A stretch of DNA of 64,000 bases, from positions 1,334,589,915 to 1,334,653,914 of the forward strand of contig OY856409.1 of the NCBI GenBank assembly GCA_963693085.1, read 5' to 3'. Under the pieces are notes generated by a model. That model was given only the letters and a program-made list of their open reading frames with translations, was not told the DNA's origin and did no database searches. Shown one piece after another: positions 10,851 through 21,219 of this stretch. Every line of letters starts with the position of its first letter. The first letter of the stretch is position 1. A program made the position numbers and the translations under genes. This stretch comes from Alisma plantago-aquatica (taxonomy: Eukaryota > Streptophyta > Magnoliopsida > Alismatales > Alismataceae).

Positions 10851-11230
10851 TATATATAACATTATAGGAGAGGGAATCTAGAAGTAAGCATTAGTGAGGT
10901 AAAAAGAACAACATAACCATTATCATAAAGTTGACTAACACTTATTAAATTATTAAGTATGCCATCCACAAGAAGTAGATTTTTGATGCATATTGAATCA
11001 CCTACATCACCCTCACCTATCACCTTACCCTTGTTGTTGTCATCAAAAGTAACCGAAACTCCTTTCTTCTTGGTTGAAGTGGATGCTTTGAGCAACAACT
11101 ATCAAAAATCTATTTTCCTTTTACCTGCAAGAAAGGAAGATGTCGGTTCCCAACTCAAACTTTGGGATCATGTGTTAGCTTGGGGACCCATTTCATCTTT
11201 GGGTTGGTCCCCTTCTCTCTATGGACAATA
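10851..11230 (-). pseudogene. Copia protease remnant
   Basis: Keeps the C-terminal part of the copia aspartic protease: VSVTFDDNNKGKVIGEG, ICIKNLLLVDGILNNLISVS, QLYDNGY. The upstream active-site region (normally DSGCSRHM) is not readable; the sequence passes from KLTHDPKFELG directly through stops to the flap region, so the catalytic Asp appears lost. The protease would process Gag-Pol. Confidence 0.8.
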
Positions 11231-13192
11231 AGTAGAGTAATGGTCATCACTCTTACAATGCACACAAACCATCGGGTTCTTAGAGCCAGATGACTCTCCA
11301 TGGAAGATAGGAGGCCCCTTGCTCTTTTTCTTACCCTTTCTCTTGCTCTTTCTCTTTAGATCTCCCCCTACATATTCCAAACCAGTAGTACCAACTTATT
11401 TGGTAGAGTGATCTTGAACTTCATTGAGGGATTTCTTCCCTTTGAAGAATTTCTTTGAGAAGATCTTAGTTTGTGATTATCATCACTAAGAGTAATGACA
11501 GTAGAACATAAGCTAGCAAGATCATCGTGGGCATGAAGTAAGTCGGCCTACAAATAGAGGGCTTTAGTAAGATAGGAATCTTTTTCTAAAGTAAGACTAG
11601 CAATTTCATGACTATGCAATAAATGTTTATCATTAACTTGAGCAAGCAATCTAGCATTTTCAGTTCTAACAAAAACAATCTCATCAAGATAAACTCTATT
11701 CTCATCTTTACTAGCATCACAAGCAAGCTGAAGATCATCATTTTCAGTTTTAAAAAAAATTCATCTACTAGGGTTTGATTTTCTTCCTTAATACTATTGA
11801 TGTTCTTAAGGTAGATACCATTCTCTACTTCAACTCCATTCTATTGAAGCCCAAGGTCAAGAAACTGCCCTTGTAAGGAATCAATGCTATCAAGATGCAA
11901 CTTCTCATTTTGATCAACAATGTCTATTTTAGCATACAAATCACCTATGATCTTTCCTAACCTCTTCTTTTTAAACTTGCATTCAGAATAAGAGGAACGA
12001 GAAGCATTTAACATGTTAATAAGAGTTTCTTTGGATAACTCATGCAAGCTTACCTCACTTACCTCACTTACCTCGCCAATGTCTTCACTTGTGGAGGCCA
12101 TGAGTGAAATATGGCATTCTCGTTCACCAAATCTTGAGTCACTTGAAGAGGAATCCTCCCAAGCCTCATGAGATGCATCCTTGATCCTTTTGTCCTTCTT
12201 ATCCTTCCTCTTGTACTTGCCTTCCTTTTCTTGTGGCTGCTCTTGTGGTAGGCTTTCTTTGCCTTGGGGCATTCATTATTATAGTACCCCTTTTATCCAC
12301 ATTCATATCATCTAGTAGTAGAGGATGAGGAAGACTTTCCCTTAAAGTGATTGCCCTTGGAGTAGTTTGCTTCATGATCACTAGGGCTGTCATCTTCACT
12401 TGAGGAGGGTGGAGAGGACCTGTAAGCAAGTTGTTTTTGGAGAATAATTGCCTCCACTTGAGATTTGAAGGCATTTTCTTTGATCTTCTTTGATACCTTC
12501 TCCTATTGCTTGTCATCTTCTTCTTCCTTGTCTAGTCTTGGCTCATGAGCTTGAAGGTTGCCAATGAGATCCTCGGTGGCTAAGTCACGAAGACATCTAA
12601 CTTCTTCAATGGAAGTCACATTGGGTTCCCATATATTAGGAAGAGACCTTAGGATCTTGGAGTTGATAGTCCCTCTATCCAAAGTGTAGCCCAAAGTAGC
12701 AAGCCCATTGATGATGGTGTTAAGCCTTGTATACATCTCGGCCACTCTTTCCTTCTTGCCCGTCTTGAAGTTTTTAAGCAGTCCATTGAGCATGTAGATC
12801 TTTGACTTTTTAACTTGTTGTGTGCCTTCATAGGTAATTCACAAATTGTTCCAAATCTCATGGGTTGTGTCCCAAGATGAGATCATGTTGAACTCGAAGG
12901 GAGTGAGGGCAGCATAGTTGATTCTTATTGCCTTGGCATTGAGTTGCACTTTCTTGAGTGTAGCTTCATCTCAAGTAGCTACATCACTCGCCATCTCCTT
13001 GTATGAAGGAATCATCACCGTCCACATGTCTTAGTTCATACCCTAAAGGTAGAACTTCATCCACCATTTCCAATAAAGGAAATTTATGTCGTCGAAGACT
13101 GGGGGTCTCATGGAGAAGCCTCCCTATAGGTTGAGGGACCCAAGTAAGTCTCTCATCTTCTCATCTCGTAGGAGATGTGTCAAAGAAGACCA
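11231..13192 (-). pseudogene. Copia gag with zinc knuckles
   Basis: From the start near 13,190: RPPVFDDINFLYWKWWMKFY (N-terminal gag motif, about 13,065-13,125), then the UBN2-type gag domain with SSWDTTHEIWNNL, ERVAEMYTRLNTIINGL, SKILRSLPNIWEP and ATEDLIGNL (12,540-12,900). A first zinc knuckle near 12,265-12,310 is broken: its first Cys codon is TGA and its His is Tyr. A long charged, coiled-coil-like region follows (11,841-12,270). A second, intact CX2CX4HX4C knuckle (VCVHCKSDDHYSTYC) lies at about 11,231-11,275, just before the protease. Gag forms the particle and packages RNA. Stops and frameshifts are frequent. Confidence 0.85.
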
Positions 13193-13193
13193 T

Positions 13194-13206
13194 GGCTATG
13201 ATACCA
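13194..13206 (-). promoter_or_regulatory. Copia primer-binding site (one mutation)
   Basis: The minus strand reads TGGTATCATAGCC, one change (G to T) from the initiator tRNA-Met complement TGGTATCAGAGCC. It lies 2 bases from an LTR ending in CCAACA, or 5 bases if the LTR ends in CCA. Confidence 0.85.
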
Positions 13207-13208
13207 CT

Positions 13209-14702
13209 TGTTGGATCAAAGGGCTCTAGAGTGGGAGTGGATAGAGCTAAAAACACTTGCACAAAAATCGTTAGACCTTCAAGTTACTTCAACTAGGCAC
13301 AATTGCAAATAGTGAATTTGATGGAAATCTAAACATGCATAGCAAGGATGAGAGAGATTGAAACAATCACTTAAACAAGATGTTTTAGAGTGGTTCTACT
13401 CTCCAAACTAGGAGAGAGTCAGTCCACTACCTAGAGATGCCAAGCCCTAGAGTTTTGCAACATATGTATACTTATATTCCATTATAAGATATACAATTGA
13501 CCTTCCTTTTCTGGGACAAGGATACCCAACTTCTCTTTGAGGTCAAGGGAGCCAATAACCTTACAACCAATGTATTACCTATTTGTATCTAGACTCTTCT
13601 ACCTCACCAAGGTCTTACACACTCTTGCAAGCAGCTGGACACCTTCGCCAAGGAGATCCCCCTTTACAACGAGTATTTAGCATAGAAGGATTTACCCACT
13701 CTACTCTCGGATCTCCAGGCGTGTCCTCCTCCTTCACTCAAAGAAGTTTTTTGCACCTTATTATGCAGCTTGAATAAGCTTGCACCTTCTCCTTCACTTG
13801 TATAAGATTTCACCAACTTGATCTTGAGGAAAGGGGTTGGGAAGAGAGAAGTTTTAAGAGCTTTACAAGCATACAATGAAGTAAATCTCTCACACATATC
13901 CTATCTCTCTCATAATGATGAATTTAATTGTAATTGAGAGAGAAAGGGGATCAAGTGGAGTGGATGTAGTCAACTATAACAAGGATCTTTAATAGCATGA
14001 AGGAGCAACCTTGGAATGAACTCCATGAGGTCATGTTTATAGATGAGGGTGTTCACTAGAGAGTAGGTACACTTAAGAACATTTTCTAGCCGTCTAGGGT
14101 GTTGGAACAGATATAATTTTGAGTTTTAAAACACTCCAATGGTTAGAATCACTTTTTCTATATTTTTCATACAGTGTAGTTGGTTGAGTTTTCATAAAGG
14201 TAACTCGACCAATTGCACTATGAGCCAAAGCTAATTTGAAGCATTGGTTGAGTTTGTCTTGTGTGCAACTAGACTGATCGCTTGAAATCAGTTTTGTTGA
14301 GTGCAGGGATCGATCGAGTTCTATGAGTGGCAAACTCAATCAAACTAAATAATTATCAAAATCCATCAAGGGATCGGTCGAATTTCAATCTTGACCGGTC
14401 AACGGTCTGTAATGAATTTTAGAAAATTACTTTTGAGTGATCAAATGTTCAAATGAAGGGTTCTTGATTTTTTCTCATCTTAATTACAAGTCATAACATA
14501 AATACAAATGATTACACAAATCATCTAAGGTGATTTGGAGTATTTTCCACAAAAGTGTATTTGCATTGCTTTTGACTTGAACTAGAGCAAGCTATGGATT
14601 GATAGATTTGATCCTTTTCATGTACCTAATGCTTGAAATCAATCTCAAACAAACATATTAGATACATATGAATGGACTGGTTAAGTCATTATCAAAATGT
14701 GG
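13209..14702 (-). repeat. Copia 5' LTR
   Basis: On the minus strand it starts TGTCCACATTTTGATAATGA at 14,702 and ends GATCCAACA at 13,209. It aligns with the solo LTR at 50,326-51,890 at both ends (TTTTGATGATGACT near the start, GAAGGTCTAA and TCCCTAGAGC near the end) and in the middle, where GGTCGAGTT-type inverted motifs occur (for example 14,180-14,190 with 14,202-14,212). The right flank ATGTG (14,703-14,707) would be the target duplication; its partner is beyond the window. Confidence 0.85.
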
Positions 14703-16081
14703 ACAATGTGTAACACTTAGGTCAATAATAATCACATTTTAGAGATAGAAAATCTTGCATGTAAGATTTAGGTGCAACATAGTAGAGGGGAAAGTTATAA
14801 AACCCACCTTGAGGTGAAGAGGAAAACCACTCCACAAGCAAGAAGCTCCAAGGAATAAAGAGAACCCTACCTTGTTCAACTCCACGCTCAATCTATAATC
14901 ATCTCAATGAAGAAACATAACTATAAGTTAAAGATGCACCTAGAAGAGGGGAAAACCCTAGGCCAAAAAAGAAAGGAAAGAGAGAAAGAGAGAGAATTTC
15001 CTCAACTCAACTTGAACACTACCATTGAAAACCATGGATTTGGTCCAAGAGAGAAGTCCCCCCATCTCAACACAAGAACCACCATGAAAACTTCAAGGGT
15101 TTGGTCAAGAGAAGAAAAGAGAGGGTAAGGTTCAATAAAAACAAGATTAAGAGGGATAAACCACTTACCAAGCATAAGGATCACCAAAGGATCAACAAAT
15201 AAAGATGCCCCAACCCTAGATCCACACAGGAAAGGCTCAGCGTCCTTGCTCTTGGGTCAAGCTCCCTCTCTTCCAAGCACCAATGGGGACGAGCACCTAG
15301 GATGAGAGAAGAAAGAGAATATGCCAAAGGATCTAATGCAAGCAAGGGGGAGGTATATATATCCAATGGTAGGAGAGAGATTGAAGGGGTTAGGTGTCCA
15401 ACAAAGCATGTCACTTGTCCATCATATCTCAACCATGCATGCAACTAAGATCATGAAAACCAAGGTAGATTAGAGACCTCACTTGGTCTAGGACCATCAG
15501 TTTAAGAGGATTCTAAGCGACCATCACAACAAAAACCCACCGGCCCCTTAGATCTCAACCCTAGCTCCTTAAGAGACCAAGGAAGAGGTCAAGAGCTCAT
15601 CATTTGAAGAGACACAAGGCACATGCAAAACTCATCGAACACTAATATTAAGGTCAAGGAAACAACAAGGTGGGTCACTAAAAACCAACTCAAATGGTCA
15701 ACAATCAAGCAAGGTCGACCATCTACACAAGGCACCAAAGCAAACCCTAATCATCTACTCTTGATGCCACCTCAACATCCAAGGTACAACAAGGCACCCC
15801 TAAGCATCATTCTCTATCTCTCATGATGCCTAAACATATGAGTCACATCCAACATGTTAAAAATTGCAAGATACACCCTCAACATGGGTAAATTGCAACT
15901 TGGTCCAAAACAATCACACATATAGAATAACTAGCTCAAATATCATCCGAACAAGACCAAATTGAAGAAATAAGCATGTCACATGTGATTAAACCAACTT
16001 ATGAGATTATATTAAGGTTTTAAGCATCTTATTATGCTAAGAAAACTATATTAGCCAAAAAGCTAGGTCAGGGGTCTTACA
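14703..16081 (-). repeat. Truncated gypsy LTR inserted in gypsy-1 RT
   Basis: On the minus strand it starts TGTAAGACCCCTGACC at 16,081, typical of the gypsy LTRs here, and abuts the gypsy-1 RT frame directly, so it is an insertion and not that element's own LTR. It is cut at 14,703 by the copia LTR. It shares LTR phrases with 45,630-45,793 (GGTCAGGxGTCTTACA end, TTAAGGTTTxAAGCATCT). It contains simple runs such as AGAGAAAGAGAGAGAA but no gene. Confidence 0.75.
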
Positions 16082-16830
16082 ATATGAAACCCTTTTATAG
16101 AAACTCTTGTAACTATTTCTTCAACTCCTTCATCTCAGCCGGTGCCATCCTATAGGGTGCCTGAGCTATGGGTTGCATTATAGGGATTGCTTTGATTTCA
16201 AAATTAGTCTCTCTAGGTGGTGGAACACCAAGAAATTCTTTTGGAAAAACATCCTCAACTCACGCTCCACAGGTACATCCTAGATATTAGAACTTCTCGC
16301 CATGATATCCACTACATGAGCTAAGAAAGCTTCACATCATTGTCTCATCCACTTCTTAGCTATCATAGCTGACACCAAACATATAGAAAGAATCTTCCTA
16401 TCTTCTTGGAAATTCTAAGAGACGTCACTGCCACTAAAAGTCATGAATTTGGAATCACAGTCCAAAACAACCTTATACTTCTCCAAGGTATCTGTCACTA
16501 GGATCACATTGAATACATGTATATCAAGTGGCATAAGATCCACTTGAATGTTATTCCTTGAGAAGGAAAGAGCGCAAGATGGACACACTTCCATCGATAC
16601 AGCGGAACCAACCAAAGGGTATCTAATAAGAGACTATCATGTCTACTACAAATAGACAAGTTATGACTATTTATCACCTCTATGGTGATAAACATGTGTG
16701 TCGCACTAGAGTCAACTAAGATAGATACATATGTAGATGCAGATAAGTTAGATTGAAAAAGGTCCATCTGACCTATTACGACCAGTGAGTTGACCACTCC
16801 TTCCACCTGACTCATAGAATAAAACCTAGT
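16082..16830 (-). pseudogene. Gypsy-1 protease and RT N-terminal linker
   Basis: Minus strand: protease with VSILVDSSATHMFI (DSSAT in place of the usual D-T/S-G-A-T/S, so the catalytic loop Gly is lost) near 16,700, and LDIHVFNVILVTDTLEKY near 16,490-16,530. The RT linker follows: FPKEFLGVPPPREINFEIKA, PIAQAPYRMAP, EMKELKK and QEFL.KGFI, ending abruptly at 16,082 where the LTR was inserted. The missing RT, RNase H and integrase must lie left of the window, beyond the nested elements. Same family as gypsy 2. Confidence 0.88.
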
Positions 16831-17510
16831 TGTTGTGTTATCATCCTCAACCTCTACTAGTTGGTCCTGAGGACCCTACCCACGATGCATGTCTACAACC
16901 TCTGACACCACCACTATTGACTTGTTGATGTTGCTATGAGATCTTCTGGATCTACCTTGGTTGTTGTGTTACCTCCTCATTCTTCACGGGGCAAGACCAT
17001 TTCACATGCCCAACCTGACCGCACTTGAAGCACATCATTGTATCATACTACGGCCTAGAAGGCCCTATCACAGACATTGAAGCTGAACTGATCCCCCAGT
17101 TGGCGGAAAACTCCTACCTCTTCCCTTGTTAGGAGACCACTGTGACTGCACCTGCGTCCTTGGTTAAAAAATAGTCAACCTCTGCTAGTATTGTTGGTGT
17201 TGTGGTGAGGAAAACTTCAAATTCTTAAAGCTGCCAAACGATGGTCCTTGGAACTGGGTTGACCTTTTCCTTGCATTGACTTCTCATTTCTGCATTGTTG
17301 TCCTCTCTATCCTCCTCATGGACTCCAAAAAGGTGGAAAACTTCTCTTATTTCTGCAGAGTAGATTTCGTCAATGCCAACTCAGTGTTCAAGCCTTTTTC
17401 AAACCTCTGGATCCTCTCCTTTTTTGCAGCTACCATATGAGGATAGAACCTCAACAACTCCATGAACTTTGACTCGTAGTCATTTACAGACCATGATCTT
17501 GGGTGCAACC
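16831..17510 (-). pseudogene. Gypsy-1 gag, C-terminal half with zinc knuckle
   Basis: Minus strand: HPRSWSVNDYESKFMELLRF and IQRFEKGLNTEL (17,350-17,510), the second half of the retrotransposon gag domain, followed by a basic serine/glutamine-rich linker and an intact CX2CX4HX4C zinc knuckle (MCFKCGQVGHVKWSC) at about 16,990-17,035, which would bind RNA. The frame joins the gag part right of 20,537 once the solo LTR and one TSD copy are taken out. Confidence 0.88.
17506..17510. repeat. Left target-site duplication CAACC
   Basis: CAACC here and at 20,533-20,537 flank the solo LTR exactly. Removing the LTR and one copy keeps the gag frame open across the join (QFEWLHPRSWS). Confidence 0.93.
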
Positions 17511-20500
17511 TGTAATGCCCCTCCAAGCACATACATGACAGCGGAAGCAAATCCTATGTTGTCCATAACATGGGTCACTTGGCTTGGAGGAACATCACAA
17601 AACATGATATACATAGCAAAAATATAAATAAAACACCTTTCAATTATTGGAAATCTTGATTCATACATTGTTCTTTGAAAGAGAAAACTAATGCCATAAA
17701 TTAACCTCATCCTTGGTCTAACATCTAATACATGAAAGGTAGAACAAATCTATGACATAATCCTTCTTTGGAAACTTGATGCTGGATTTTCTAAGTTGTA
17801 GATGGCACCCCACCAAGCTAAGTCTTGTAACCCTCTACTTTGAAGTACTCACTTCAATTCTTTTACTCCTTGATCTAAGGACATCTCGTCCCATGACCAT
17901 GCGAAAACAAAGACACACATCAATAAGTGGCACTATACATTTATAAGAATTGAAAATAAACATATATACTTGACTTTAGAGAAAACCTTGACATGAATTT
18001 AACTTAAGCATTCTTGATTACATGATTCTTAAAACATGAAGAATTGAACAGTAATATATGCCTCTCTCTGTGACGCCCACTTAAGAGCACATGATTGCTA
18101 GGAAAGCCCATAACAGCACGAATGCCCATGATTTGGCTATAAAAGCCCATAATTGGCACGAATGTCCATAATGACCCCTTCAGGTCCATGATTCGAGAAG
18201 CATATAAAAACTAATTCAATTCCAATTAACTTGATCATTAACATGACTTTAGCATTGACATTAACATGATCCTTGAACTTAACATCATGGGATTCATCCA
18301 TCTTGAAACATGAACTTTAAAATCCATTAATCATTGATCATTAATCATAATATCTAATCTTAATGAACATGATAACCATATGACATAAGATATAACAAAC
18401 ATCAATCAATTACATGATGAACATGATTTGAGCATTAAACTTAAAATCGAAAGCATAATTCCTAAATCATGCATGGCATACAATTCAACCAATGTAAATA
18501 TGTATAGTGGCATGACCCGCTTACCTTGTAACAAAGGAGACCCTTAGGTTAGTCCTTCTTAATCATGGTCAACTCCTAAACCACCTGAAAATATCATACA
18601 TACATCAAACTCAATCTTAAGATGACCTTAAACCCTAATCTTAGATCTTTAGCAAAAATTCGGACCTGATTTGCATGAATTAGGATTTCAAACCAATGAA
18701 AATTGAGTTCCTTACTGGAAACCCCATCCAATGACTATTTATAAGTAATTTTCTGATAAAGCATGTATTTACAGTGATTTTTCAAAGTTAGGACAAATAG
18801 AATTTTGGTTAATTAGTACCTACCTATTTTATCTCTTTGGGCCGACCTGGCCTCACAGCAGGCCCATGGCCTACCATCTAGCAAATAGGGCGTGATGCCC
18901 CCTTTTTTTCTCTCACTTAGCACGTGATCAGGGAGCCGCCGCTCCCCTGTTTCCCCTGCCCAAGACAGAGCGCCTCCGTCCGTCAGGCTGGCATACTGGC
19001 GGCCACCCCACTCCACAACCTTCCCCTCCATTGGGCGTCAGGAGATCCTCTCGTTCATAGTCGTGCTCACCAAAGCTACGTTGGCAGTTGGTTTTGGGGG
19101 ACTCCTCTCTTCTGCCAGTTGCTTACATGGCTGTCACAGAAGGTTGGCACCCTCCGTACTACCAACAGCTAAAGAAAAGATACTGCCTATGCTTCTCCCA
19201 GAGTGTGGTTGTGTCTAAGAACATCAGTGGAGGTCTTGGATGAAGAGAAAGCCATGGTAAAATTCTGAGTAGACAGGAGAAACTTGAGTTTACAGATCGG
19301 ATTCTAGGGAAGAAGAGGGGAAATTGGCTGATGGGGATGAGTTTCCTTGGGAGGGGATTCCCTATTCGTTACAAGAGTACCGCTTATATTGATGGAGGGT
19401 TTTCGTAGTTGTTGAGTCCAAAGTCATTGGGGAAATGTTGAGAAAGAAAATCCATATGAATTGGGATTCCCATATGTAAAAGGACTCGTGGCATTATTGG
19501 ATCAGAAAGCCTCGCCCTTCCCAATTTATACGAGCTGTCCAAGATAAGATATTTAATCTTTTTATTTTTAAATGACAAAATGCTTTTTTTTTCCCTCTCG
19601 TTTGCGTCTTCCTTAAGCTAAGAAGGAGACGGCACTATACCTTTATCTATACTATCAATTTTTTTAATATTCTAGTCACAAGAGAAGAAAAAAAATGGCA
19701 TGCCGCCCTCCTAGTGAACCATGGCAACTAATTTGTTTCTCATAAGTAATTAGAATGCATACCTCTCTATTAAACTTACTTTCCTTTGCGAGTCCTTTGT
19801 TAATTATCAAGATATGCATTAGTTATCCCTTTATTTGATTTATCTAAGACACCAATTTAATGGTCTTCCTCATTCAAACTTGGCAAGATCTCTAATTTTA
19901 GTATATCTTTTCTTTGGGTGCAAGTTAGGATCAAGTTATGCTCATTGGTTATTCCCAACATATCTTTCTAGAAATTTTCAGATAATTCTTATTTAATCAC
20001 AATTTTTTCATTACTTTTGCAAATTTATTTATTTCTTTAACTAATAATTATCAAGAAGAAAAAGGAGATCATTTAATATGGTTCAAGGGAGAAACTCATC
20101 CCATGTTTTTGAAATTGGTGCATAGGGTCGTTTACTATTCTTTTTGTAAATCCAAGGAGGAAAGGAAATAAAAATATTAATGACTTTTCTTATCTTAAAA
20201 GCCATAAAAAATAGAATACTTCTTATCCAAGTCATCAAATCCTAAATTTCGAATTCCATGCCCCTTGCTCTTATCTTTCATCTATTTTAAATTTTTTAAG
20301 AATAGGAGAGAGAAAAGGCGAACCAACATTTATAATTTTGGGTTAATTGTAACACTTAATGTACATATGAAAGAAAACATATATTTTTAAGTTTCATTTT
20401 AATTTCTCACTTCATTATATTCTAAGAAACTTCATATCATGGTCTTTTTTCATTAAGACCCCCAACCATTTTTATTTAAGAAAAATTGCATTCTAAGGTC

Positions 20501-20532
20501 TTAAAGTATTCTCAAAATTTTGGGATGTTACA
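17511..20532 (-). mobile_element. Solo gypsy LTR
   Basis: 3,022 bp. On the minus strand it begins TGTAACATCCCAAAATTTTG at 20,532 and ends GGGGCATTACA at 17,511, a typical gypsy LTR with TGTAA/TTACA ends, and is flanked by a perfect 5-bp duplication. No internal retroelement sequence is present, so it arose by LTR-LTR recombination. It holds a 2-copy repeat of about 42 bp near 18,098-18,180 (GCCCATAA...GCACGAATGxCCAT) and a GC-richer block at 18,840-19,160. Short ORFs inside it show no known domain. Confidence 0.92.
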
Positions 20533-20537
20533 CAACC
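20533..20537. repeat. Right target-site duplication CAACC
   Basis: Second copy of the CAACC duplication flanking the solo LTR. Confidence 0.93.
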
Positions 20538-21202
20538 ACTCAAACTGAGCCATCTTCTCTTCCAGATATGTCTCGGGGAGGGTAATGACTCACAAACTCC
20601 CGCTAAAACTCCTCCCAACCTACCACCTCACCTGGTCTAATTTCCTTGTCTATGGCCCGCCAATGGACAACTTTGCCCTTCAATAGGTAGATCACATGCT
20701 TTTGCCTTATCCTCCTATGATTTGAGATTCTCAAGATCATGAATGCCTTCTCCAGCTCCATCAGCCATATGTTAGCATCTGTCGGATTTGTTGTACCTGC
20801 ATACTCTGTGGCTCCCACATGCTTCGCCTCTCGAAGGTGTTCCCTAGACCCTGAGATTCTACATTCAAGACATGTACCCAAGGTTGAGGTGCAGGCGCCC
20901 TGTCTGCCAAATGCGTGATCGTTGCCATCAGTTGTTTAAGAACAACTTGAAAGGCTGGATCAGCTACAGTTGAGGGTCGAACAGAGGCGGTACAAGCTAT
21001 TTTGGCCCCATCTCAAGTACTCTTCCTACAGGTACCGGTCTCCTGCTGCCACCTCCCAGTGCCACGAAGCTACTCTCTGCATGCTCTTCAAATTCTCCAA
21101 ACACATATGCATAACCATAAACTATGGTCAGATATGTTGGATTATGCAAGAACAAACACAACAACCTAAGACCCATGTCCCTATATACTGAATGAACCTA
21201 AA
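20538..21202 (-). pseudogene. Gypsy-1 gag, N-terminal half
   Basis: Minus strand, from the primer-binding site: a poorly conserved N-terminus with stops, then HVGATEYAGTTNPTDANIWL, MELEKAFMILRISNHRRIRQ, VIYLLKGKVVHWRAI and VGWEEF near 20,600-20,830, which is the retrotransposon gag domain. It continues to the solo LTR insertion at 20,537. Gag N-termini in this family are variable, so I did not fix a start codon. Confidence 0.85.
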
Positions 21203-21214
21203 GCTTTTATACCA
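21203..21214 (-). promoter_or_regulatory. Gypsy-1 primer-binding site (degraded)
   Basis: The minus strand reads TGGTATAAAAGC against the consensus TGGTATCAGAGC (two changes), 5 bases from an LTR end TGTGGCAA (21,220, plus-strand view). The equivalent site in gypsy 2 (52,169-52,179) is unmutated over 11 bases and has similar neighbouring sequence. Confidence 0.7.
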
Positions 21215-21219
21215 CCAAT

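Larger units (their letters stand above)
6260..14702 (-). mobile_element. Ty1/copia (SIRE-like) element with internal inversion
   Basis: Read on the minus strand from the right: LTR (14,702-13,209), primer-binding site, gag, protease remnant, pre-integrase and integrase (13,190 to about 9,710), then a segment in the opposite orientation (about 7,030-9,710) carrying RT, RNase H and the first part of an env-like ORF on the plus strand, then the last part of that env-like ORF on the minus strand (7,030-6,312). The inverted block supplies exactly what the minus-strand element lacks, in the right order once flipped, so I infer one element with an inversion rather than two. Order gag-PR-INT-RT-RH defines Ty1/copia; an extra ORF after pol fits the SIRE/Maximus lineage. 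All frames are broken. Confidence 0.7.

Noticed and set aside
18813..19172. Frames in the GC-richer part of the solo LTR as a host exon
   Set aside because: Inside an LTR with perfect TSD; no domain, and no splice support.
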